A DNA stretch of 22,500 nt from Niallia circulans (GTDB lineage: Bacteria > Bacillota > Bacilli > Bacillales > Cytobacillaceae), in assembly GCF_003726095.1 (NCBI RefSeq), contig NZ_CP026031.1, positions 3,937,501 through 3,960,000 of the forward strand, read 5' to 3'. The notes under the pieces were generated by a model. It had not been told where the DNA came from. It made no database searches and saw only the letters and a list, made by a program, of their open reading frames with translations. Both the position numbers and the translations under genes were made by a program. How positions within the stretch are numbered: the first letter of the stretch is position 1; every line of letters starts with the position of its first letter. Shown one piece after another: positions 12,399 through 21,464 of this stretch.

Positions 12399-13485
12399 TG
12401 TCGTTATTGTAGGTGGAGGAATTATTGGTAGTTCTATTGCTTACTATTTAGCAAAAGAAAACAGGAAGGTCGCCATATTAGAAGCAAATACAATAGGTGG
12501 GAAATCAACAAGCGCAGCAGCTGGGATGCTTGGCGCTCACTCTGAATATAAAGAGTTTAAGCAACTTTATCCATTTGCAAGAAGTAGTCAGCTTTTATAT
12601 AAGGAGCTTTATGAGGAGATAAGGGAGCTTACTGCTATTGATTTTGAGAAAAGAAATGGCGGTTTATTAAAGCTTGCTTATTCAGAGGAAGAAAAAGGGG
12701 AACTAGAACCTATTTTGGCCCTATCATCCGTGGAATGGCTGGATGCTGAACTAGCAAGGAAAATGGTTCCCCAGCTTTCTAGCGCTATCTTCGGAGCAGC
12801 ATTTTTGAAAGAGGATGTACATATCACCCCATTGATAGCATGTAATGGTTTAAGTAAAGGAGCGCAGCTATTCGGAGCAGAAGTTTATGAATATACCCGT
12901 GTATTAGGAGTCAAAAAGAAAGGGATAGATTATGTCATAAAAACGTCGCAAGGTGCTTTTTTCGCAGAAAATGTAGTCATTGCAAGTGGAGTATGGAGCA
13001 ATTACTTCTTTCAGCAATTAGGGTTATCACACGAAATTACCCCGGTTAAGGGAGAATGTGTATCTGTAGAAAATGAAGGATTTCCCTTGCAATATTCCGT
13101 ATTTCATAATCAATTTTACATTGTACCAAGAAATAATCAGGAGTTCATTATTGGAGCAACGAAAAAATGGAATGAATGGAGTGAGGAACCTTCCCTTGAT
13201 GGGATAGAGGAAGTTATACAAAAAGCAAAGGAAATGATACCAGAAGTTGGAAGGATGAAGTGGAAGAGAGCGTGGGCTGGCCTAAGACCACAAACGTATG
13301 ATGGTTATCCATTTATAGGTGAGCATCCAGAAATGAAAGGCTTGTATTTTGCAACTGGACACCAAAGAAATGGAATTCTTTTAGCTCCTATAACAGGAAA
13401 GATGATTAGAGATTTAATATTGGGTATGCCTGTAAAAAGCGAATGGCTAGATGCCTTTAAAGTTGAGCGACGTATTTTAGTCTGA
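12370..13485 (+). CDS. thiO: Glycine oxidase ThiO
   Basis: 371 aa, close to the known 369 for the B. subtilis enzyme. This FAD-dependent amine oxidase (DAO fold) turns glycine into iminoacetate (dehydroglycine), the carbon-nitrogen donor for the thiazole ring. The dinucleotide motif GGGIIGSSIAYYLAKE is at 15-30 with an acidic residue (E38) ending the second strand. C-terminal GLRPQTYDGYPFIGE and ATGHQRNGILLAP are characteristic FAD and substrate segments. GTG 12370 has AAGGGA five bases upstream and overlaps tenI by 29 bp; a GTG three codons later is an alternative. Confidence 0.94.
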   Translation: MKSVESKKFDVVIVGGGIIGSSIAYYLAKENRKVAILEANTIGGKSTSAAAGMLGAHSEYKEFKQLYPFARSSQLLYKELYEEIRELTAIDFEKRNGGLLKLAYSEEEKGELEPILALSSVEWLDAELARKMVPQLSSAIFGAAFLKEDVHITPLIACNGLSKGAQLFGAEVYEYTRVLGVKKKGIDYVIKTSQGAFFAENVVIASGVWSNYFFQQLGLSHEITPVKGECVSVENEGFPLQYSVFHNQFYIVPRNNQEFIIGATKKWNEWSEEPSLDGIEEVIQKAKEMIPEVGRMKWKRAWAGLRPQTYDGYPFIGEHPEMKGLYFATGHQRNGILLAPITGKMIRDLILGMPVKSEWLDAFKVERRILV

Positions 13486-13500
13486 TGGGGAGGGGAGTAA

Positions 13501-13704
13501 TTGAATATACAATTGAATGGTAAGGAACAACAGCTGCCTAAAGAGGTTGTTACGGTAGAGGATCTCCTACACTTTTTTGAATTAAATAATCGTATTGTCA
13601 TAGTAGAAATAAATCGGGATATTTTGCAAAAAGAACAGTACCAAACACATGTATTAAAAGAAAGCGATAGAGTAGAACTAATTCACTTTGTTGGAGGAGG
13701 ATGA
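13501..13704 (+). CDS. thiS: Sulfur-carrier protein ThiS
   Basis: 67 aa, a ubiquitin-fold protein that ends in the GGG tail. ThiF adenylates the terminal glycine, which then becomes a thiocarboxylate that donates sulfur to ThiG. The segments [19 protein letters not shown] and the final [11 protein letters not shown] are typical. The start is TTG 13501 behind a strong GGGGAGGGGAG site. Its stop overlaps the beginning of the thiG frame. Confidence 0.95.
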   Translation: MNIQLNGKEQQLPKEVVTVEDLLHFFELNNRIVIVEINRDILQKEQYQTHVLKESDRVELIHFVGGG

Positions 13705-13706
13705 AA

Positions 13707-14474
13707 ATGTTAACAATAGCAAATCGTACCTTTCGGTCTCGTTTGTTACTTGGGACAGGAAAATACCCATCATTTGAAATACAAAAAAAAGCGGTAGAAG
13801 TATCAGAAAGTGAGATTCTAACCTTTGCGGTACGCAGGATGAATATATTTGAAAAATCACAGCCTAATTTCTTGGAACAGCTGGATTTAAAGCGTTATAC
13901 TCTCCTTCCGAATACTGCGGGAGCGAAGACTGCAGAAGAAGCGGTAAGAATTGCTAAACTCGCAAAGGCATCTGGACTATGTGACATGATTAAAGTAGAA
14001 GTAATCGGTTGTGATAAGTCGCTGCTGCCGGATCCGATAGAAACTTTGAGGGCATCTGAACAATTATTAGAAGAGGGATTCATTGTGTTGCCTTATACCT
14101 CTGATGATGTTGTGCTGGCAAAACGGTTAGAACAGTTAGGTGTACATGCTATTATGCCAGGTGCTTCCCCCATTGGGTCAGGAAAAGGAATTATCAATCC
14201 GCTAAATTTACAATTTATTATCGAGCAAAGTAATGTACCTGTTATTGTGGATGCAGGAATTGGCTCGCCAAAGGACACAGCATATGCAATGGAACTTGGC
14301 GCAGATGGGGTACTTTTAAATACAGCGGTTTCTAATGCATCTGATCCAGTTAAAATGGCTCAGGCGATGAAATTAGCTATAGAAGCTGGAAGATTGGGGT
14401 ATGAAGCAGGGAGAATAATCGAGAAGAATTATGGTGTTGCAAGTAGTCCGATTGCGGGGATGATTCCATCTTGA
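13707..14474 (+). CDS. thiG: Thiazole synthase ThiG
   Basis: 255 aa, a TIM barrel that joins 1-deoxy-D-xylulose 5-phosphate, iminoacetate and the ThiS thiocarboxylate into the thiazole tautomer. The Schiff-base lysine is Lys96 in [16 protein letters not shown] near the N-terminus, [26 protein letters not shown] and the phosphate-binding GVLLNTAVS are all present. Two ATGs compete: 13701 overlaps the thiS stop but sits only three bases from GGAGG (13693-13697), while 13707 has a good nine-base spacing and gives [18 protein letters not shown], as in B. subtilis, so 13707 is used. Confidence 0.97.
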   Translation: MLTIANRTFRSRLLLGTGKYPSFEIQKKAVEVSESEILTFAVRRMNIFEKSQPNFLEQLDLKRYTLLPNTAGAKTAEEAVRIAKLAKASGLCDMIKVEVIGCDKSLLPDPIETLRASEQLLEEGFIVLPYTSDDVVLAKRLEQLGVHAIMPGASPIGSGKGIINPLNLQFIIEQSNVPVIVDAGIGSPKDTAYAMELGADGVLLNTAVSNASDPVKMAQAMKLAIEAGRLGYEAGRIIEKNYGVASSPIAGMIPS

Positions 14475-15478
14475 CTAGTCGTTTTTTAAAGCAGGAATTA
14501 TTTATTGGTAAAGAGGGACAAAGAAATATTGAAGCTAGTCATGCTGTTATTTTAGGGGCAGGAGCCTTAGGATCAGCTAGTTCTGAGATGCTGGTAAGAG
14601 CAGGAATAGGAAGACTGACTATTATCGATCGTGATTACGTAGAAGAGAGCAATTTGCAAAGGCAACAGCTCTATACGGAAGAGGATGCAGCCGATAAACT
14701 CCCTAAAGCTGTTGCGGCAAAAAGGAGATTAAAGGATATTAGCAGTCATACGCTTATAGAGGCAGTGGTGGAGGATATAAACTGTCATACAATCGAAAAA
14801 TTTATAGAGGGTGCTTCTATTCTAATAGATGGTACCGATAATTTTGAAACAAGATTAGTCATAAATGATGCTGCGATTAAGCTGAAAATACCATTTCTTT
14901 TTGGGGCATGTGTAGGAAGCTATGGGCTTTCCTATCCAGTCGCAGGGGAGAATGCGCCATGTCTTCATTGTTTAATTGAACAGCTCCCTTCCCAGGAAAT
15001 AACCTGTGATACCGCAGGGGTTATCAGTCCTATTGTTCAGTGGGTTGCTGCTATGCAAGTATCGCAAGCCATACAAATTCTTTCTGGTGAAAAGTTATTG
15101 CCGGTACTACGTTCTTTTGATATTTGGAAAATGGAATATGCGGAAATGAATGTCGAAAAGCTAAAAAAATTTGAGTGTCCTACATGCGGAGGAAGAGCAG
15201 ATTTTCCGTATTTGTCTTTTCAAAATCAAACAAAAGCAGCGGTGTTATGTGGGAGAGATGCTGTTCATATTCGCCCTGCTACGTCAAAGAGATTGGATCT
15301 TTATGTGCTTTCAAAGCAATGGAAGGCCCTTGTTCAAAACTTAATTGCCAATCCTTATTTAGTGTCTTTTCAATATGATGATTATCGGGTGATTCTTTTT
15401 GAAGATGGGCGTGCGATCATTCATGGAACATCAGAGATAAGTGTAGCAAAATCCATTTATGCGAGATTGATTGGATAG
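14471..15478 (+). CDS. thiF: ThiS adenylyltransferase ThiF
   Basis: 335 aa, an E1-like enzyme that activates the ThiS C-terminus with ATP. The Rossmann motif GAGALGS is at 29-35. The nucleotide-handling [16 protein letters not shown] is at 53-68. Zinc cysteines are C164, C167 and C236, C239 in CLHC and CPTC; Cys179 lies in ITCDTAGV at the position of the family's reactive cysteine. About 95 residues follow the zinc site, as in Bacillus ThiF. The TTG start overlaps the thiG stop (TTGA) and has only a distant GGGGA, so it is probably read by translational coupling. Last gene of the operon; no thiD or tenA follows. Confidence 0.95.
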   Translation: MTSRFLKQELFIGKEGQRNIEASHAVILGAGALGSASSEMLVRAGIGRLTIIDRDYVEESNLQRQQLYTEEDAADKLPKAVAAKRRLKDISSHTLIEAVVEDINCHTIEKFIEGASILIDGTDNFETRLVINDAAIKLKIPFLFGACVGSYGLSYPVAGENAPCLHCLIEQLPSQEITCDTAGVISPIVQWVAAMQVSQAIQILSGEKLLPVLRSFDIWKMEYAEMNVEKLKKFECPTCGGRADFPYLSFQNQTKAAVLCGRDAVHIRPATSKRLDLYVLSKQWKALVQNLIANPYLVSFQYDDYRVILFEDGRAIIHGTSEISVAKSIYARLIG

Positions 15479-15483
15479 GGTTA

Positions 15484-15524
15484 AAAAAGGAAAGAGCTAT
15501 TTGATAAGATCTTTCCTTTTTTTA
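15484..15524 (+). terminator. Terminator of the thi operon
   Basis: AAAAAGGAAAGA (15484-15495) pairs with TCTTTCCTTTTT (15510-15521), loop 14 nt, and ends in T-rich sequence. The A-rich 5' arm also gives a T-run on the minus strand, so it may stop converging transcripts from yaaH. Confidence 0.85.
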
Positions 15525-15604
15525 TCAATATACTGCAATTAGTCTGCTTGGTGTTACAGGTGTTGAGCCGAATCATACAGGTTTTTTAAGTGAAAATAAG
15601 TTGA

Positions 15605-16891
15605 CTATGTTCTTTTTGTTATGTGAAAATTATCGGCAAGTAAAAGCCAGTTTTGGGGAAAGGCTAAACCTAATTTCCAATAACTAATTCCTCTTAAATC
15701 CAACTCTTTGATTAAATTGAATTTTGCTTGAATAGAACGAGCATCCTCAAACCACACTTCATGCAGCCTGCCTTCACTGTCTGTGTATTTAAAATAGGGA
15801 GCCTGTGCTTTTTGATCATATAGTATCTCCGCATTATAATCAGCTGCAAGTTGAATGGCTGCTTGAGGGCTAAGTGCTTTTGCTACTGTTCCTTCGACAA
15901 AGGGAAGAGTCCAATCATAACCATATAAATTTTGCCCCATCATAATTTTAGAGGGAGGCATCTCCGTGATGGCATATTCTAAAACATCTCTAACTGGTCC
16001 AATAGGAGAAACAGCCATAGCGGGCCCTCCGCTATACCCCCATTCATAAGTCATGATAACGACAAAATCGACAATTTCTCCGTGTGCTCTGTAATCATGT
16101 GCTTCATACCATTTTCCTTTTTGAGTAGCGCTAGTTTTTGGAGCTAAAGCAGTAGATATTAGCCAACCCTCTTGGGAAAAACGATTTTTCGCTCTACGGA
16201 GAAAACGATTATAGGCTTCCCGATCCTCCGGGCGTAAATATTCAAAATCAAAATGGATATCCTGAAATCCATATTTCTTTGCGGTCGTCACAATATTATG
16301 GAGGAAGTTATTTTGAATGGTTTCCTCATTTAATAGGATTCGTCCGAGCTCATCACTGAATTGATCATTTTCTTGATTCGTAATAACCATCATAAGTACA
16401 TTATTATTTCTCTGGGCAATTTCAGGGAAATTATTAAGAAGTGGTTCTTTTAAACCGCCATCTCGTAATGCTTGAAAACTAAACGGTGCAAGGTAGGTTA
16501 AATAAGGAGCTGCTTCTCGTGCACTTTCCTCAAGATTAGGTGCGACATATGTACCCCGTGGTTCTACATATGCGTTAGACTCGACCGGTCTTTGCGGCCT
16601 CTCGGGAATATATAAACGTAAACCAACTTGTAAAGGTTGGTTAACAGCAATAGAGTTGATAGAAGCTAATTGTTCATAATTCAACCTGAACCGTTGAGCA
16701 ATAGACCAAAGCGTATCTCCATATTGAACCCAATAAAAGCTACCGATAATAGGGATAACGAGTGCTTGCCCTATTACTAATCGGTCTGGATTTGGTAGAT
16801 CATTCGCTTCTACTATATCATTAACCGTAGTACCGTATGCAGCTGCAATGCCTGTTAATGTTTGATTATTACGGACAACGTGAATTTGCAT
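15605..16891 (-). CDS. yaaH: Spore cortex N-acetylglucosaminidase (SleL/YaaH type)
   Basis: 428 aa, the normal length. Two N-terminal LysM repeats (about 2-47 and 52-96; GDTLWSIAQRF is in the second) bind peptidoglycan, and a glycoside hydrolase 18 domain (about 110-425) carries the catalytic pattern DIHFDFE with Asp211, Asp215 and Glu217. Members degrade cortex fragments during germination and sit in the spore coat; no signal peptide is present, consistent with synthesis in the mother cell. An AGGAGGG site precedes ATG on the minus strand. The yaaI gene ends 34 bp upstream, so the two may be co-transcribed. I could not identify a convincing sigma-E promoter. Confidence 0.94.
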   Translation of the reverse strand: MQIHVVRNNQTLTGIAAAYGTTVNDIVEANDLPNPDRLVIGQALVIPIIGSFYWVQYGDTLWSIAQRFRLNYEQLASINSIAVNQPLQVGLRLYIPERPQRPVESNAYVEPRGTYVAPNLEESAREAAPYLTYLAPFSFQALRDGGLKEPLLNNFPEIAQRNNNVLMMVITNQENDQFSDELGRILLNEETIQNNFLHNIVTTAKKYGFQDIHFDFEYLRPEDREAYNRFLRRAKNRFSQEGWLISTALAPKTSATQKGKWYEAHDYRAHGEIVDFVVIMTYEWGYSGGPAMAVSPIGPVRDVLEYAITEMPPSKIMMGQNLYGYDWTLPFVEGTVAKALSPQAAIQLAADYNAEILYDQKAQAPYFKYTDSEGRLHEVWFEDARSIQAKFNLIKELDLRGISYWKLGLAFPQNWLLLADNFHITKRT

Positions 16892-16925
16892 ATTCTTCCC
16901 TCCTGACAGGATACATTATTACAGT

Positions 16926-17489
16926 TTATGAGGAAGAAAGAGCAGAAATGATTGTATTTTCATTGAATGTAAATATTTTTGCATTCATGACATTTTTCAT
17001 CATGCGAATAGCATATTGATTATCTTCATTATCAACAGAAGCAATACAATTATCTGGAATAAGAAGCGGGTACTCTCGCATATAGGCATCATTAGCAGTA
17101 AATAAAACGCAAATATTTCCGGCAATTCCGGTAAGGATAAGGTTTTTAACCTGCAATTGATGAAGTAGGGTATATAAAGCTGTGCCATAAAAGGCAGAAT
17201 GTCTTGGTTTGATTAAAAAATAGTCGGTATCATCTGGTCTGATTTTATCAATAATAGGTTCACTTTTTTCATTTCTACAATAATCAATTACTTTATTCAA
17301 TTCAGCTTGCCATAGATTATAATGGTCGTTGATATAAATAATCGGTATTTTTTCTTTTTTGCATTGTTTTTTAAGCAGTTGAATATGCTCTGCAATTATT
17401 AATGTTTTTTCTGCTAAAATATTTCCATGCACAAAACGAAAGTCATTTATCATATCAATAATTAAGAGTGCTGTGTCAGATGATTCCAT
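16926..17489 (-). CDS. yaaI: Isochorismatase-family cysteine hydrolase
   Basis: 187 aa. The family hydrolyses amides or vinyl ethers in the cytosol; the substrate of this member is not known. The catalytic triad is visible: Asp12 (LLIIDMINDF), Lys94 (IKPRHSAFYGT) and Cys127 (GIAGNICVLFTANDA), with the cis-peptide GIAGN before it. It is placed between dgk and tadA, as yaaI is in B. subtilis, although the thi operon and yaaH lie in between. AAGGAGA precedes ATG on the minus strand. Likely first gene of a yaaI-yaaH unit. Confidence 0.9.
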   Translation of the reverse strand: MESSDTALLIIDMINDFRFVHGNILAEKTLIIAEHIQLLKKQCKKEKIPIIYINDHYNLWQAELNKVIDYCRNEKSEPIIDKIRPDDTDYFLIKPRHSAFYGTALYTLLHQLQVKNLILTGIAGNICVLFTANDAYMREYPLLIPDNCIASVDNEDNQYAIRMMKNVMNAKIFTFNENTIISALSSS

Positions 17490-17538
17490 ATGGTTCTCCT
17501 TTTCTATGTAAGATGGTAGAATAAAAAATTAGCTAGTG

Positions 17539-17565
17539 TGCTGGAAGATAAACTAACTTCCAGCA
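17539..17565. repeat. Inverted repeat between yaaI and tadA
   Basis: TGCTGGAAG (17539-17547) and CTTCCAGCA (17557-17565) form a perfect 9-bp stem with a 9-nt loop. The gap separates divergent genes, so it could be an operator or leader hairpin; no adjacent T-run is present on either strand. Confidence 0.6.
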
Positions 17566-17573
17566 TGGGTTAG

Positions 17574-18173
<600 letters not shown>

Positions 18174-18186
18174 CAAATGCTTTATG

Positions 18187-18215
18187 TTGATTTTTCCGTC
18201 CATTATCAGTATACT
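18187..18215 (+). promoter_or_regulatory. Sigma-A promoter of the SRP RNA
   Basis: TTGATT (18187-18192) and TATACT (18210-18215, 5 of 6) at 17-bp spacing. It starts just after the tadA stop. Transcription near 18222 would begin with a small hairpin GTGTC-TTAG-GACAC (18222-18235) that is outside the mature RNA. Confidence 0.75.
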
Positions 18216-18254
18216 AAGAGTGTGTCTTAGGACACCTAATATTTTGGTATCAAT

Positions 18255-18527
18255 TTTGTCGTGCTAAGCGGGGAGGTAGCGGTGCCCTGTACTCGCAATC
18301 CGCTCTAGCGAGGCTGAATTCCTTTCTGAGGCTGGTATCCTGTAGGGTCTGCCTTAAGTAAGTGGTGTTGACGTCCGGGTCCTGCGCAATGGGAATCCAT
18401 GAACCATGTCAGGTCCGGAAGGAAGCAGCATTAAGTGGACACCCCCATGTGCCGCAGGGTTACCTGGACCGAGCTAACTACTTAAGTAACGCTTATGGGT
18501 GCCAGTCGATGAAAGGTGCACGGCAGT
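18255..18527 (+). ncRNA. scr: Signal recognition particle RNA, long Bacillus type
   Basis: About 270 nt, the long form with an Alu-like domain used by Bacillus. The 5' domain TTTGTCGTGCTAAGCGGGGAGGTAG resembles B. subtilis scRNA closely. The Ffh-binding tip GGTCCGGAAGGAAGCAGC is at 18412-18429, and the 3' part GTAACGCTTA, then AAGGTGCACGG, closes the Alu domain. It forms the SRP with Ffh for co-translational targeting. Ends are assigned by comparison with remembered B. subtilis RNA, where RNase III trims a longer precursor. Confidence 0.94.
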
Positions 18528-18542
18528 TATAATTATACATAC

Positions 18543-18573
18543 AAAACTCATCCTATGTGGATGAGTTTTTTTG
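18543..18573 (+). terminator. Terminator of the SRP RNA
   Basis: AAAACTCATCC (18543-18553) pairs with GGATGAGTTTT (18559-18569), loop 5 nt, followed by TTTT. Confidence 0.93.
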
Positions 18574-18606
18574 TAAGTTAAAGGGAATGGCTGCATTCCT
18601 TTTGTT

Positions 18607-18649
18607 TGGAAATAGTTATTCTCTTTTTCGAAGAGAATAACTATTTCCA
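18607..18649. repeat. Perfect 19-bp inverted repeat before dnaX
   Basis: The arms run 18607-18625 and 18631-18649, with the 5-nt loop TTTCG and no mismatch. It sits between the SRP terminator and the dnaX promoter. There is no T-run on either side, so it does not look like a standard intrinsic terminator. Confidence 0.85.
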
Positions 18650-18673
18650 TGTCTTTATGTATGCTATTATGGA

Positions 18674-18702
18674 TGTAAAAATATAAACGGATAAGCTATA
18701 AT
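18674..18702 (+). promoter_or_regulatory. Probable dnaX promoter
   Basis: A perfect TATAAT (18697-18702) in A/T-rich surroundings; at 17-bp spacing the -35 is a weak TGTAAA (18674-18679). It lies 30 bp before the dnaX start. Confidence 0.5.
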
Positions 18703-18731
18703 AAAAAAGAAAATAAAAAATGGAGGGTACT

Positions 18732-20438
18732 ATGAACTATCAAGCTTTATATCGGGTTTGGCGTCCTCAACAGTTTATTGATGTAGTAGGGCAGGAACAC
18801 GTAACAAAGACATTGCAAAATGCCCTTCTTCAACAAAAAATCTCTCATGCTTACCTGTTCTCTGGGCCGAGAGGGACAGGGAAAACAAGTGCAGCGAAAA
18901 TATTAGCGAAAGCAGTTAACTGTGAGAGAGCACCAATTAGTGAACCTTGTAATGAATGTGATGCATGTAGAGGAATTACAGATGGTACTATCCCTGATGT
19001 AATTGAAATAGATGCTGCTTCCAATAATGGAGTAGAAGAAATAAGGGATATAAGAGATAAGGTGAAATTTGCTCCTAGCTCTGTACCTTACAAAGTATAT
19101 ATTATTGATGAAGTTCATATGCTGTCAATTGGAGCGTTTAATGCGCTTTTAAAAACATTGGAGGAACCCCCTAAACATGTAATCTTTATTTTAGCCACTA
19201 CTGAGCCTCACAAAATTCCTTTAACCATTATTTCAAGATGTCAGCGGTTTGATTTTAGACGAATTACATCGCAAGCGATTGTCAATCGAATGAGATTGAT
19301 TATGGATGAATCAGCGATCTCTTGTGAGGAAAAAGCATTACAAATGATTGCAAGAGCAGCAGATGGTGGAATGCGTGATGCTTTAAGTTTACTAGATCAA
19401 GCGATTTCTTATAGTAATGAAGTAGTTACGGTTGAAGATGCTTTGACAGTGACGGGTGCTGTTTCACAAAACTTTTTAAATACATTGTCGAGAGCTATTT
19501 TAGATGGAGATACGGTAAGAGGGCTCCAATCTTTAGATGAATTACTTCTTGCTGGGAAGGACTCTAATCGTTTTATTGAAGATTTCATCTTTTTCTATCG
19601 CGATATGCTACTTTATAAAACGGCTCCTAATTTAGAGGAATCCTTAGAAAGGGTTTTATTGGATGATGATTTTAAAGATCTTGCAGAAACACATACACAT
19701 GAACAAATTTATGAGCTTATAAATTTGCTGAATAGAACACAGCAAGATATGCGCTGGACAAACCATCCGAGAATCTTTTTAGAAGTAGCCATTGTGAAAT
19801 TATGTCAGTTGGAAGCACCAAACATATCTGGGCAATCTAATGTAAACATTCCAGAAATACAATCTTTGCTGAGTAAGGTATCTTCTTTAGAAGAAGAATT
19901 GGCGAATATTAAGCAAAAAGGTGTTACTGTAGTCGCAGAAACGCAGCCAACACAGAAAAAAACAAGAACAAATAGAAAAGGATTTCAAGCACCTTTAGGG
20001 AAAATAACAGAAACACTAAAAAATGCAACAAAGCAAGAATTGCAAAGTATAAAGAGTAATTGGGGAGCTATGCTGAATACTCTTGTGCAAAACCAAATGA
20101 GATCGCAAGCTGCATTGTTGAATGAAGCAGAACCAGTTGCTGCATCAACGGATTCCATTATTATTAAATTTAAATATGAAATCCACTGTCAAATGGCGTT
20201 AGATAATGTTAAATTTATAGAGACAATCACTAATTCTTTGTATCAACTCCTTGGAAAAAGGTATAATTTATTAGGAGTCCCTGAAGAGCAATGGCTCAAC
20301 ATTAGAGAAGAATTTCTCAATAGCTCCCAGCACCTAGAAGCTTCTGAAGAAGGAGACGGTGAAGAGCGGCAAGATAACCCCGTTGTATCAGAAGCGATAA
20401 AATTATTTGGTGAAGAATTATTAGAAGTGAAGGATTAA
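18732..20438 (+). CDS. dnaX: DNA polymerase III clamp-loader subunit (gamma/tau)
   Basis: 568 aa, close to B. subtilis DnaX (563). It is the AAA+ motor of the clamp loader; the C-terminal tau part links to the polymerase. Walker A GPRGTGKT is at 45-52; the zinc cysteines are C64, C73, C76 and C79; the Walker B region IIDEVH ends at 129; the arginine-finger SRC is at 168-170. A low-complexity charged linker (about 375-430) leads to the tau-specific C-terminus. ATG 18732 follows GGAGGG by four bases; ATG 18720 lacks a site. A seven-A run at 19956-19962 is discussed in the findings. Confidence 0.97.
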   Translation: MNYQALYRVWRPQQFIDVVGQEHVTKTLQNALLQQKISHAYLFSGPRGTGKTSAAKILAKAVNCERAPISEPCNECDACRGITDGTIPDVIEIDAASNNGVEEIRDIRDKVKFAPSSVPYKVYIIDEVHMLSIGAFNALLKTLEEPPKHVIFILATTEPHKIPLTIISRCQRFDFRRITSQAIVNRMRLIMDESAISCEEKALQMIARAADGGMRDALSLLDQAISYSNEVVTVEDALTVTGAVSQNFLNTLSRAILDGDTVRGLQSLDELLLAGKDSNRFIEDFIFFYRDMLLYKTAPNLEESLERVLLDDDFKDLAETHTHEQIYELINLLNRTQQDMRWTNHPRIFLEVAIVKLCQLEAPNISGQSNVNIPEIQSLLSKVSSLEEELANIKQKGVTVVAETQPTQKKTRTNRKGFQAPLGKITETLKNATKQELQSIKSNWGAMLNTLVQNQMRSQAALLNEAEPVAASTDSIIIKFKYEIHCQMALDNVKFIETITNSLYQLLGKRYNLLGVPEEQWLNIREEFLNSSQHLEASEEGDGEERQDNPVVSEAIKLFGEELLEVKD

Positions 20439-20449
20439 TTTCGAACCTA

Positions 20450-20477
20450 TTGGTTATATATGTAAGTAATCTATTAT
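20450..20477 (+). promoter_or_regulatory. Possible promoter of yaaK-recR
   Basis: TTGGTT (20450-20455) and TATTAT (20472-20477) with 16-bp spacing. The -35 matches only 3 of 6. The genes may equally be read from dnaX, since no terminator is visible in the 78-bp gap. Confidence 0.3.
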
Positions 20478-20516
20478 GTAAAAACCAATGGAAACTATAA
20501 ATTGGAGGTAGTATAT

Positions 20517-20837
20517 ATGCGTGGAATGGGAAATATGCAAAATATGATGAAACAAATGCAAAAGATGCAAAAGAAAATGGCAGAGGCGCAAGAACAGCTT
20601 GGTGAAGAAAAGATTGAAGGAACAGCAGGCGGCGGAATGGTAACTGTTGTTGTATCTGGTCATAAAGAAATTATTGATGTGATTATTAAGGAAGAGGTTG
20701 TAGATCCAGAAGATGTAGAAATGTTGCAAGATTTAGTTTTAGCAGCAACAAATGATGCTTTGAAAAAAGCGGATGAATTAACAAATTCTACAATGGGTCA
20801 GTTTACAAAAGGATTAAACCTTCCTGGAATGTTTTAA
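20517..20837 (+). CDS. yaaK: Nucleoid-associated protein, YbaB/EbfC family
   Basis: 106 aa. The family forms dimers that bind DNA and coat the nucleoid; the exact role in Bacillus is unsettled. A Met/Gln/Lys-rich N-terminal helix ([22 protein letters not shown], residues 4-25) precedes the beta part with [15 protein letters not shown] and [13 protein letters not shown], and the C-terminus ends LNLPGMF, all typical. ATG 20517 has TTGGAGG nine bases before it. The dnaX-yaaK-recR order is widely conserved. Confidence 0.95.
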   Translation: MRGMGNMQNMMKQMQKMQKKMAEAQEQLGEEKIEGTAGGGMVTVVVSGHKEIIDVIIKEEVVDPEDVEMLQDLVLAATNDALKKADELTNSTMGQFTKGLNLPGMF

Positions 20838-20848
20838 GGGGGGAGATT

Positions 20849-21445
20849 ATGCACTATCCTGAACCTATATCAAAGCTAATTGACAGCTTTATGAAATTGC
20901 CAGGCATTGGGCCTAAAACGGCCTCTAGACTGGCTTTTTTTGTATTAAATATGAAGGAAGATACCGTGCTGGATTTTGCGAAAGCATTAGTTAATGCGAA
21001 AAGAAACCTAACTTATTGTTCTGTATGTGGTCATATTACAGATCAAGATCCATGCTATATCTGTGAAGATAGTAGAAGAGATCGAAGTATTATATGTGTA
21101 GTACAAGATCCAAAAGATGTCATTGCAATGGAAAAAATGAAAGAATATAACGGACTTTATCATGTTCTCCACGGGGCTATTTCTCCGATGGATGGGATTG
21201 GACCAGAAGATATCAATGTACCTTCTTTGATAAAGAGATTGCAGGATGATGAGGCCCAAGAAGTTATTATGGCAACAAACCCGAATATAGAAGGAGAAGC
21301 GACAGCTATGTATATTTCTCGTCTGCTCAAACCATCAGGTATTAAAATCACAAGAATTGCTCATGGTTTGCCGGTAGGTGGAGATTTAGAATATGCAGAT
21401 GAGGTTACACTATCTAAAGCGTTAGAAGGTCGAAGAGAAGTGTAA
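20849..21445 (+). CDS. recR: Recombination protein RecR
   Basis: 198 aa, the standard length. RecR works with RecO and RecF to load RecA on gapped DNA. The helix-hairpin-helix [14 protein letters not shown] (17-30) precedes a zinc finger with C57, C60, C69 and C72, and a Toprim domain (about 80-175) with [12 protein letters not shown] and the acidic [17 protein letters not shown] 20849 follows GGGGGAG. It lies 11 bp after yaaK and 19 bp before yaaL, so it belongs to one operon. Confidence 0.97.
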   Translation: MHYPEPISKLIDSFMKLPGIGPKTASRLAFFVLNMKEDTVLDFAKALVNAKRNLTYCSVCGHITDQDPCYICEDSRRDRSIICVVQDPKDVIAMEKMKEYNGLYHVLHGAISPMDGIGPEDINVPSLIKRLQDDEAQEVIMATNPNIEGEATAMYISRLLKPSGIKITRIAHGLPVGGDLEYADEVTLSKALEGRREV

Positions 21446-21464
21446 GGTACAGGAGGGCTAGCGG

